Shown here in pieces: positions 29,872 to 36,863 of a DNA stretch of 64,000 nt; position 1 is the first letter of the stretch, and each line of letters starts with the position of its first letter. The DNA is from Pseudomonadota bacterium (GTDB lineage Bacteria > Pseudomonadota > Gammaproteobacteria > Burkholderiales > Burkholderiaceae_C): assembly GCA_021819435.1 (NCBI GenBank), contig JAKARB010000018.1, positions 31,163-95,162 on the forward strand, given 5' to 3'. Position numbers and translations under genes: made by a program. The notes under the pieces were generated by a model. That model saw only the letters and a list, made by a program, of their open reading frames with translations. It was not told the DNA's origin and searched no databases.

Positions 29872-30333
29872 ATGCTCAAGACTCTCAACGTTCGTCCCAT
29901 GCTGATGGCGCTGGCCGTGGCCGGCGCGGTGGGTGGCGCAGGCAGCGCCTGGGCTGGTGCCTTGCCACCCGTGCACACCCAAGGCCAGGTGGCCTACCTG
30001 TCTGGCGGTGTGGGCCAGCAAGAGGCCAAAAGCATCGAAGCGGCCGCCGCGCGCTGGCCTGTGATGCTCGAATTCGCGGTCAAGGACACCGACACCAAGC
30101 GCGACGCATTCCTGACCAACGTCTCGGTGCAGATCATCGACAAGGCGCACAGCATGGTGCTCGACACCAAGAGCGAAGGCCCCTTCGTGCTCGCCCGCCT
30201 GCAACCGGGTCAGTACACGGTGAAGGCCACTTTTGATGGCAAGACGATGGAGCGCACCCTGAACGTGGCCGGCAAGGGCACGGCGCGCGAAATCTTCGTC
30301 TGGCCGCATGGCGCCGAGAAGGTGAACAGCTGA
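29872..30333 (+). CDS. Small secreted protein with carboxypeptidase-like regulatory fold
   Basis: 153 residues from 29872 with AAGGAG seven bases upstream; an earlier in-frame ATG (29839) would lose this site. The signal peptide is cleaved near AWA at residue 28. The mature part is beta-rich: YLSGGVGQQEAKSIEAAA, NVSVQIIDKAHSMVLDTKSEGPF, ARLQPGQYTVKATFDGKTMER. The run from VSVQIIDK to PGQYTVKA resembles carboxypeptidase-regulatory-like beta sandwiches. It is a likely periplasmic protein of unknown role. Confidence 0.7.
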   Translation: MLKTLNVRPMLMALAVAGAVGGAGSAWAGALPPVHTQGQVAYLSGGVGQQEAKSIEAAAARWPVMLEFAVKDTDTKRDAFLTNVSVQIIDKAHSMVLDTKSEGPFVLARLQPGQYTVKATFDGKTMERTLNVAGKGTAREIFVWPHGAEKVNS

Positions 30334-30413
30334 TCCAAACACACGGCCGCCTCATGCAGGCCGTGTGCTGAAAAAGACGTGACTCCTCGCGATCAGTCCT
30401 CCCTTTCACCACC

Positions 30414-32228
30414 ATGACCGACTTCCCTGAGGCCGCCCACGCAAAGGCCGAAGACGCGCCCACATCACTCGGCGGTTGGCGCCACGCATTGCTCGACGCG
30501 TGCGCGCTGGCCCTGCCTTTCTGGCGCGAACGCAGCCAACGCCGTTCGTGGGCCCTGTTGATCGCGGTGGTGGCGCTGACGCTGGGCAGCGTCGCCTTGA
30601 ACGTGCGCTTCAGCGCCTGGAACAACACCTTCTACGACGCACTGCAAAACCACGACCTGAACGCCTTCTGGCACCAGCTCGGCATCTTCTGCGCCTTGGC
30701 TGCGGCCTACATCGTCGCCGCCGTGTACCGCCAATATCTGCAGCAACGCCTGACCATGCACTGGCGCGTGTGGCTCACCGAGCGCCTGCTTGCACAGTGG
30801 CTGCGTCCGGGCACCGCCTACCGGCTTGGCAGCACATGGCCCACGGCCGATGGGCAGACGCCAGACAACCCCGACCAGCGCATCGCCGAAGACATCTCGC
30901 AGTTCGTCTCGGGCACCTTGTCCCTCACCCTCGGGTTGCTCGACGCCGTCGTCACCCTGACCTCGTTCGTCACCATCTTGTGGGGCCTGTCCGGCAGTTG
31001 GCCATTGCATTGGGGTGACAAGCACATCGACGTGCCGGGCGCCATGGTGTGGGCGGCGCTGCTTTACGCTGGCATCGGCAGCTGGATCGCGCAGCGCATC
31101 GGGCGCCCACTCGTGCCACTCAACATCCAGCAACAGCGCGCCGAGGCCGATTTCCGTTACGCACTGGTGCAGGTGCGCGATCACGCCGAAGCCATCGCGC
31201 TCGCACGTGGAGAACAGGCCGAAAACCAACGCCTGCGCCAGCGGCTGGAAGCCGTGCGACAAAACTGGTGGAACGTGATCGCTGCCACCAAGCGCCTGAC
31301 CTGGTTCACCGCCGGCTACGGGCAAGCCGCAGTGGTGTTCCCCATGCTCGCCGCAGCGCCCCGCTACTTCGCGGGCCAAATCGCGCTCGGCGGCCTGATG
31401 CAGACCGCCCAGGCCTTCGGCCAGGTGCAAGGCGCCCTGAGCTGGTTCATCGACGCCTACGGCACGCTCGCCGACTGGCGCGCCACCGTGCAACGCCTGG
31501 CCCGCTTCCGCGAAGCCTTGCGCACCGACGCCATGCGGCCGATGGACGCACGCACCCTGCAGCCATCGCGAGAAGACCTGGCCTTGGAACTCGAAGGCCT
31601 GTGCATCCAGACACCGCAAGGCCGCGACCTGCTGGAGGTGCCAAACGCCGCCCTGACACGCGGCCAGCGCGTGCTGCTGTCAGGCCCCTCTGGCCAAGGC
31701 AAGAGCTCCTTGCTGCGAGCCCTGGGGGGCCTGTGGCCCACGCGCTTCGGCCGCATCCGCACAGCGGCGGGCTTGCGCTGGATGTTCGTACCGCAGCGCC
31801 CCTACCTGCCCCAGGCCAGCTTGCGCACCGTGCTGTCCTGGCCGGCTGATCCGGCTCGCTTCGACGACGCGAGCCTGAAGCGCACGCTGGAACAAGTGAA
31901 GCTCGCGTCCCTCGCGCAGGAGTTGGATCACGAGGCCGACTGGGGCCACCAACTCTCACCAGGCGAGCAGCAGCGCATCCAGTTCGCCCGCGTTTTGCTG
32001 CATCGCCCCGACGTCTTGCTGCTCGACGAATCCACCTCGGCCTTGGACTTGCCCATGCAAGATGAACTGCACGCCCTGCTCGTTTCTCAACTGCCGAGCT
32101 GCACCGTGCTGAGCATCGCCCACCGCGCCGAGTTGGGGCGTTGGCACCATGGCTGCTGGACGATCAAGAACGGAACCTTGGTTGGGCCGCATGGCCAAGC
32201 ATTGGCCTTGGATGCCACGCTCGCATGA
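30414..32228 (+). CDS. SbmA/BacA-like ABC transporter, fused permease and ATPase
   Basis: 604 residues. The N-terminal 330 residues form an SbmA/BacA-type membrane domain (WNNTFYDALQNHDLNAFW, YLQQRLTMHWRVWLTERLLAQWL, GYGQAAVVFPMLAAAPRYFAG). A nucleotide-binding domain follows with Walker A LSGPSGQGKSS near 422-432, signature-like LSPGEQQRIQFARVLLHRP and Walker B VLLLDESTSALD. This matches the YddA/ABCD-like subgroup in bacteria, in contrast to SbmA, which has no ATPase. The substrate is unknown; relatives move vitamin B12, peptides or long-chain fatty acyl derivatives. It ends 51 bp before a strong terminator. Confidence 0.88.
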   Translation: MTDFPEAAHAKAEDAPTSLGGWRHALLDACALALPFWRERSQRRSWALLIAVVALTLGSVALNVRFSAWNNTFYDALQNHDLNAFWHQLGIFCALAAAYIVAAVYRQYLQQRLTMHWRVWLTERLLAQWLRPGTAYRLGSTWPTADGQTPDNPDQRIAEDISQFVSGTLSLTLGLLDAVVTLTSFVTILWGLSGSWPLHWGDKHIDVPGAMVWAALLYAGIGSWIAQRIGRPLVPLNIQQQRAEADFRYALVQVRDHAEAIALARGEQAENQRLRQRLEAVRQNWWNVIAATKRLTWFTAGYGQAAVVFPMLAAAPRYFAGQIALGGLMQTAQAFGQVQGALSWFIDAYGTLADWRATVQRLARFREALRTDAMRPMDARTLQPSREDLALELEGLCIQTPQGRDLLEVPNAALTRGQRVLLSGPSGQGKSSLLRALGGLWPTRFGRIRTAAGLRWMFVPQRPYLPQASLRTVLSWPADPARFDDASLKRTLEQVKLASLAQELDHEADWGHQLSPGEQQRIQFARVLLHRPDVLLLDESTSALDLPMQDELHALLVSQLPSCTVLSIAHRAELGRWHHGCWTIKNGTLVGPHGQALALDATLA

Positions 32229-32279
32229 GGGCACCTTTGCTCAAAACACCCGCCCGCAGGCGGCAGGCGCCACAAATGA

Positions 32280-32309
32280 AAAAGGCCTGCACAGACGTGC
32301 AGGCCTTTT
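32280..32309. terminator. Strong bidirectional terminator before the tRNA-Lys fragment
   Basis: Thirteen-base stem aaaaggcctgcac / gtgcaggcctttt with loop agac. It terminates the ABC gene on the plus strand and was probably also the terminator of the tRNA-Lys gene on the minus strand. It begins 9 bp beyond the tRNA CCA end. Confidence 0.88.
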
Positions 32310-32317
32310 GGAAAACT

Positions 32318-32367
32318 TGGTGGGCCCTGTAGGATTCGAACCTACGACCAACGGATTAAGAGTCCGT
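32318..32367 (-). tRNA. 3' half of tRNA-Lys(CUU), forming an ICE attachment site
   Basis: On the minus strand this reads as anticodon stem-loop (acgga, ctcttaa, tccgt: anticodon CTT), T-arm (gtagg, ttcgaat, cctac), acceptor strand agggccc, discriminator a and CCA. The D-arm and 5' acceptor are missing: beyond 32367 the sequence no longer fits a tRNA. The host terminator remains downstream. This is what tyrosine-recombinase integration at a tRNA 3' end leaves at one junction, with the intact tRNA rebuilt at the other. The integrase begins 157 bp away. The matching 50-bp copy should be at the far right end of the element, outside the window. Confidence 0.85.
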
Positions 32368-32524
32368 CCACCCCTAGCCGGCCAGCGCCTGACCGAAGAC
32401 ACAAGGTTGAGAGGTCTTTAAGCCATGCTTAAAGCCCCTGCGGCGAACCCTTCGCTGCAAAGCCCTCTCAAGTACCTAGTTTATACGGGAAAAATCACGT
32501 GTCAAACATTCGCATGGTGATGTG

Positions 32525-33457
32525 TTACAGAAGGTCCACCGCCGCGCGCATGTCCTCAAGATCCGGATGGACGTACTGCAGCGTGGTGTAGGGCGTCGTA
32601 TGGCCAAGAAGCTCTTGCACCACCTTGAGGCTCGACCTGTTGCCCCGTAGCAACTGCGTTGCTGTGGTGTGCCGGATCTTGTGCGCAGTCATGCGAACAG
32701 AGTCCTCGTCCTGCTTGCTATGAAAGCGTGCAAAGAACCTGATGACGCGCTCACCAGTCATCACGTCGTGCTTGAACGGCCTCGCAGAGAAGAGCGGCAA
32801 GCAGAACACCTGTCGATCGGCCAGGTCGTATCCCACAATCTCCCTGGTCCGCCTGCGCAGGTCCTCGAGCGTGGGCAAGAGTGCGTCCGATATGGGCACA
32901 TCCCACTCACGCTTCGTTTTGCTCGTCTCGGCTCGCAAGCGGATGGAGCGCGCGACCCAGTCAATGTCCTTCCACTTCAACCCCACCAGCTGGCGCAGGC
33001 GCATGCCGGTCGTGTAGAAGGTCTTCACCACGGCGAGCCAGAAGAACTGGGGCGGGAACATGTCGACCTCGGTGCCGTCGCGCAGTTCGCGCCTGGCTGA
33101 CGACAGGACCTGGACGTAGCGGGCCAGGACCTCGCGAGGGATCGCTTTCGGCTTCCTGGGCACCGGCGCGGGCCTCACAAGGCGGAAGATGTTCTCTTCG
33201 ATGTACTTTCGCGAGACCGCATGCTTCCACAGCACACAGAAATGCCTGCGGCGAGAGTTGAACGTCACGGGGCTGAGCCTGGCAAGACAGCGTGCCCGGT
33301 AGCCGGTCAACCAGCTAACGGTGATCTCTTCCAAGTCAGGGTCCCCATGCTCAAACTCTGCGCACAGCACATCCACGCAATACTTGTAGGTCTTGTAGGT
33401 GGCCGGCGTCCAAACACTCAGCTGGCGAACCTCTTCCATCAACTCACGCACTTTCAT
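32525..33457 (-). CDS. int: ICE tyrosine recombinase (integrase)
   Basis: 310 residues. The N-terminal SAM-like domain covers about 1-100 (EVRQLSVWTPATYKTYKYCV). The catalytic domain carries Arg153 (TTGMRLRQLVGLKW), His259-x-x-Arg262 (AHKIRHTTATQLL), His286 (QELLGHTT) and the nucleophile Tyr295 (TLQYVHPDL). It should integrate and excise the element at tRNA-Lys. It lies next to the truncated tRNA and points toward it, the usual arrangement. An inverted repeat at 33491-33509, 34 bp upstream of the start, may be an operator. No excisionase gene is visible nearby. Confidence 0.92.
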   Translation of the reverse strand: MKVRELMEEVRQLSVWTPATYKTYKYCVDVLCAEFEHGDPDLEEITVSWLTGYRARCLARLSPVTFNSRRRHFCVLWKHAVSRKYIEENIFRLVRPAPVPRKPKAIPREVLARYVQVLSSARRELRDGTEVDMFPPQFFWLAVVKTFYTTGMRLRQLVGLKWKDIDWVARSIRLRAETSKTKREWDVPISDALLPTLEDLRRRTREIVGYDLADRQVFCLPLFSARPFKHDVMTGERVIRFFARFHSKQDEDSVRMTAHKIRHTTATQLLRGNRSSLKVVQELLGHTTPYTTLQYVHPDLEDMRAAVDLL

Positions 33458-33490
33458 CGGCTTCCTCTTCTCTCACTTGTCATCGTTTCC

Positions 33491-33509
33491 ACGTGCCGGT
33501 CAGGCACGT
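33491..33509. promoter_or_regulatory. Inverted repeat upstream of int
   Basis: acgtgcc ggtca ggcacgt, perfect seven-base arms around a five-base spacer, 34 bp upstream of the integrase start. The position and symmetry suit a repressor or accessory-protein site controlling int; no factor is identified. Confidence 0.5.
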
Positions 33510-33544
33510 CAAATCATTCTGAGAGAGAGGACTTAGGGTTAGCA

Positions 33545-33561
33545 CCCCCACAAGGTGGGGG
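33545..33561. terminator. Hairpin between int and the mobilisation operon
   Basis: cccccac / gtggggg with a three-base loop, 21 bp beyond the stop of the minus-strand DUF4400 gene and upstream of int. No U-run on the minus side, so it is probably a terminator-like boundary rather than a strong terminator. Confidence 0.45.
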
Positions 33562-33582
33562 CCGGAGAATTCAGACTGGTGT

Positions 33583-34332
33583 TCAGGCGTATTTCTTGTA
33601 GTAGGTCAGTTGCATCCGCGCACAAATTGCGCACAGCAGCACCATCGCGACGATGACCCATTCAACGGGGACGCCTGCCGTGGGCCAAGCAAGGTAGGCC
33701 ATGAACGTGACGGCGATGATCTGGAGTTGCGCGATCTTGAAACGGTGGTACAGATTCGCCGATTCGCGCCCTGCGTCGGCACGACGAATCGCCCGAGCGG
33801 ATGCCCCATCCGTGAGACCCACGGCATACGCCAGGGCAAGCATCGGAATGGCACCCGTCAGAAGGGCCAATGCCCGGATCGCCAGCACGTAGTTCGCCCA
33901 CAGACATGTTTCGACGATGTCGCCGTTGTTGGCCCACCATCGATCAAAGAACGTCTTGCCCGGGTCTGGATCATCCTCAGGACTCGCTGTACGCCCGGGC
34001 AGGTGCGACGGCAGGTTGAGCAGGCTGCGCATCCCCTTGGTCATCAATCCGATGACGCCGCTACGGACAGCATCACCGAACTCGATGGACAAGCTCGTAG
34101 GATCCAGGACTGGCGTGCTCAGTTGAGCCGAGTGCATGATCTCTTGCTGCGCGAGCTCCTGCATTGCCCAGACGGGATCGTGTTGACGCCACAGGGCTAC
34201 GCTGGCAAGAGCTACGACGCCATAAACCCAGAACACGGCCAGCAGAAGCGCTGTCCACGCCGCGGCACGAATTGGCCAGATCAGGGCGGAGAACGCCTGA
34301 CCATCGGTCATTGAAGCGTTCTTAGAAGCCAA
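33583..34332 (-). CDS. DUF4400-family ICE membrane protein
   Basis: 249 residues with predicted membrane spans near 22-45 (AAWTALLLAVFWVYGVVALASV), 145-178 and 205-240, and a loop with GVIGLMTKGMRSLLNLPS. This matches the DUF4400 membrane protein found beside traD in MobH-type ICEs, where in SXT it is called TraJ. Its function is unproven; its position next to the coupling protein suggests a role in transfer. It overlaps the end of traD by 11 bp, so the genes are translationally coupled, and it is the last gene of the leftward operon. Confidence 0.82.
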   Translation of the reverse strand: MASKNASMTDGQAFSALIWPIRAAAWTALLLAVFWVYGVVALASVALWRQHDPVWAMQELAQQEIMHSAQLSTPVLDPTSLSIEFGDAVRSGVIGLMTKGMRSLLNLPSHLPGRTASPEDDPDPGKTFFDRWWANNGDIVETCLWANYVLAIRALALLTGAIPMLALAYAVGLTDGASARAIRRADAGRESANLYHRFKIAQLQIIAVTFMAYLAWPTAGVPVEWVIVAMVLLCAICARMQLTYYKKYA

Positions 34333-36391
34333 TTCCCGCCCCCTCCACCGTCAGCTCCTCCATCGCGTCTTCGTGCGACGATAGCTCTGCAGCTTGGCGC
34401 CTCATGTGTTGAAGCATCTCTTCCCACTTGCTCGGCACCACCAGGTCCTTTTCTGCAAGCGCGAGCGGTATCCGCACATGGACAAGGCGCCCCCCCTCCA
34501 GCAACGCGAAGGCTTGCCCCTTGGGCTGAGACATCAGCATGGCGGGGGTCACCAACGGAACCTTCTCGGAGCTGAGCTTGTCGCCCGACCGACTGCTGAA
34601 GTCTGCGAAGTCGCCGGGATCGTTGGTGTCTGTGACCCCACTGTCCGGTGTAACAGACCAGACGGGGACCTCCTCGAGCTGGGAGGTCAGCAGCTTCGCC
34701 GTGTCCTCGTTTTTGACCCGCAGCATGATCATCGTGTTCAGGTTGCCCCCGATTTGACCAGCTGCTGCAGGAGAGCCCGTCTTGACCTCGATGTCTTGGC
34801 CGGTTTGCGTGTAAGCCGTGATCTGCATGCCGGCGCCGCCAGCTTTGTTGGCAAGCTGCTTGAAGTACGGGCCAATGAGCTCGTTGACTTCGTCCAGGTG
34901 TAGCCGAATGCGCCTCACCTTCTCGGAAACGGACTGACCGTATCCCAGGCCATGCTTGTAGATGGCGCCAGCCACCGACGTCAGGTCGGAGAGCATCGAC
35001 GCCGAGACGGCCTCGGCCACGTCTGGAATCGACAGCGCGTCGAAACCACAGTAGACGATCGCGTTCCGCGAAATCAGCGACTGCCACTCCATGAGCGGGC
35101 GCGGGTCCATCGAATCCATGTAGTCGGGAGAGATGAGGGCAGCGAGCTTGCCCGTGGTCATCTTCTCCAGCAACGGATAAAGGCTGTTGACCAGCTTTTC
35201 AAAGTAGGTCCGGTCGTTCGACAGGATGCCGGTCAACGAGTCTGCAACAGGATCCTTGTGTCCGAGCTCGCGGAAGTGTTTGGCCAAGAGCACGACCGTG
35301 ATGTCGCGCCCATTGCGCTCGGTCTTCGCGACGAGATCCTTCATGTCCTTCGTCGGGTTTGGATCGAAGGTGGCCCGCCAATTCGGGCTGCGCTTGTCGA
35401 GCCAGTATTCCAGGTAGTCACGCGCCAGCTTGTCGACGTTCACGCCGTACGCGTAGATCTTGGCCATGTCGGGCTTCTCCCCGGTAGCGGCCATTGCACG
35501 CGCGATGGTGTTGACGTAGCGCCAAGCGAATGCTTTGAACGCCGCCGACTGGCCCTCGTCGGGAAGCTGGCCTGTCGTGCGGCTCGCCACCTCGGACTCT
35601 TGCTCGAACGAGCCGATGGGGTTGTACCTTGCCGAGATCTCAGGGAAGCCGAGGTGGAACACGACGAAGTCCTTCTCACGCCCAGCTCGGACAGCCTCGG
35701 CGTACATGGACAGGAGCAACTCGACGTCACCCTTTGGGTCGAAGACAAAGGTGGGATCTCCCCGCCGGATGTCCTGCGTGACGAGCAGTTGGGCCAGGCG
35801 GGTCTTCCCCACCCGGGTCGTGCCATAAACGATGACGTGGTTTGTCAGCTCGGCCAGGGCCGTCCAGATCTCCTCCTCATCCGGCTCAACGCCATGGATT
35901 TCGGGTTTGCCCCCGAGAGGCGCCAGGGGCTCGACGGGATTCCACCAGGCACTGCGTTGGGTGACACTGGTCAGCCAGTCGCCCTGTGGGTGCTTTCGCT
36001 CGTAGTCGCGTGCGAACTTGTAGAGACGCCCCAACTTGAGAAGATGGGCGTTGTAGGGCATGCGCGCCTGGTGCAGGCGCTGAGCATGCACCTGCGTCCA
36101 CTCGAACCCTCGGCCGAAGAACAGGCCATCACCAGCGTGAGGAATGTCCTTCGGCTCCAATGCATAGGCGGGAAGACGCCGCAGGCTGCGCCGATAGCGC
36201 ACGATTCTGCGTGCCTGCATGCCGCGCACAGCGGCCAGGCCTGCCAGGCCTGCTGAGCAGGCCATGGCCGCTTGTGTCGGGATGACGAACAGTTCTGGCC
36301 ATGTCTTCAACGCGATGGCAGCAGCCAACGCGCCTGCTGCCGGAAGGATCTCGTAAGGACGTCGATAGACGTTCTCGATCTTGACCTGCAT
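34322..36391 (-). CDS. traD: TraD coupling protein, SXT/TOL-like subfamily
   Basis: 689 residues. N-terminal membrane spans lie near 14-30 and 38-55. Walker A is GTTRVGKT at 190-197 (Lys196) and Walker B-like FVFDPKGD at about 215-222. Later motifs include VNELIGPYFKQLANKAGGAG (arginine-finger region) and AAYTQTGQDIE-like, here TAYTQTGQDIE, near the ring interface. The ring ATPase docks the relaxase-DNA complex at the secretion channel. It is second in the leftward operon, between the small protein at 36411 and DUF4400, with a 19-bp gap upstream. The family assignment is by architecture and context. Confidence 0.92.
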   Translation of the reverse strand: MQVKIENVYRRPYEILPAAGALAAAIALKTWPELFVIPTQAAMACSAGLAGLAAVRGMQARRIVRYRRSLRRLPAYALEPKDIPHAGDGLFFGRGFEWTQVHAQRLHQARMPYNAHLLKLGRLYKFARDYERKHPQGDWLTSVTQRSAWWNPVEPLAPLGGKPEIHGVEPDEEEIWTALAELTNHVIVYGTTRVGKTRLAQLLVTQDIRRGDPTFVFDPKGDVELLLSMYAEAVRAGREKDFVVFHLGFPEISARYNPIGSFEQESEVASRTTGQLPDEGQSAAFKAFAWRYVNTIARAMAATGEKPDMAKIYAYGVNVDKLARDYLEYWLDKRSPNWRATFDPNPTKDMKDLVAKTERNGRDITVVLLAKHFRELGHKDPVADSLTGILSNDRTYFEKLVNSLYPLLEKMTTGKLAALISPDYMDSMDPRPLMEWQSLISRNAIVYCGFDALSIPDVAEAVSASMLSDLTSVAGAIYKHGLGYGQSVSEKVRRIRLHLDEVNELIGPYFKQLANKAGGAGMQITAYTQTGQDIEVKTGSPAAAGQIGGNLNTMIMLRVKNEDTAKLLTSQLEEVPVWSVTPDSGVTDTNDPGDFADFSSRSGDKLSSEKVPLVTPAMLMSQPKGQAFALLEGGRLVHVRIPLALAEKDLVVPSKWEEMLQHMRRQAAELSSHEDAMEELTVEGAGIGF

Positions 36392-36410
36392 GGGCCACCT
36401 CGCTCAGTGA

Positions 36411-36848
36411 TCAACGCAGCGCGTCATAGTCGGGCCTGGGCTGATGTCGCTCGAAGCGTCGACGCAGTTCATCATGCGAAGGTGATGTCCCCTCTGGCCA
36501 TGCAGCGTCACGCAATTCACACAAGAAGTCGTCCGTTGCGCTCAGCCAGTGAGTGAGGCCAAATTCGTCCTTGAAGAGTTCAGGGTGCCGAAGCCGTATG
36601 ACCTCGGTGACCTCCCGTACCTCCGATATCCGCTTATGAACGCCCCCTTGGCTTCTTTCGAGCAGTTGAAGCAGACCAAGGTCCACAAGACTGCCTTGGG
36701 CTGCCATCACCACGTTGTTAGATGGCGGCGCCAGCGCTGCAGGTTCTTCAGATCGCAAGAATTTCGGCGGGCATACCAAAGCAAAGCCCAGCCAGGCAAC
36801 GACTGCCAACAACAGCGAGATTGCATATGCGTCTGCGTAATCAAACAT
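36411..36848 (-). CDS. Small membrane-anchored protein between traI and traD
   Basis: 145 residues. One N-terminal membrane span (AISLLLAVVAWLGFALVC, about 8-26), then a soluble part with VDLGLLQLLERSQGGVHKRI and LTHWLSATDDFLCELRDAA. I recognise no named family. It lies 15 bp after the relaxase gene and 19 bp before traD, so it belongs to the mobilisation operon. A role in attaching the relaxase complex to the membrane would fit its place, but nothing in the sequence shows this. Confidence 0.75.
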   Translation of the reverse strand: MFDYADAYAISLLLAVVAWLGFALVCPPKFLRSEEPAALAPPSNNVVMAAQGSLVDLGLLQLLERSQGGVHKRISEVREVTEVIRLRHPELFKDEFGLTHWLSATDDFLCELRDAAWPEGTSPSHDELRRRFERHQPRPDYDALR

Positions 36849-36863
36849 CCGGATTCTCCTGTT

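Noticed and set aside
32318..32400. A complete tRNA-Lys gene
   Set aside because: The D-arm and 5' acceptor strand are missing; only the 3' half fits a tRNA fold.
34952..36256. Plus-strand open frame opposite traD
   Set aside because: No domain, and traD is unmistakable on the other strand.
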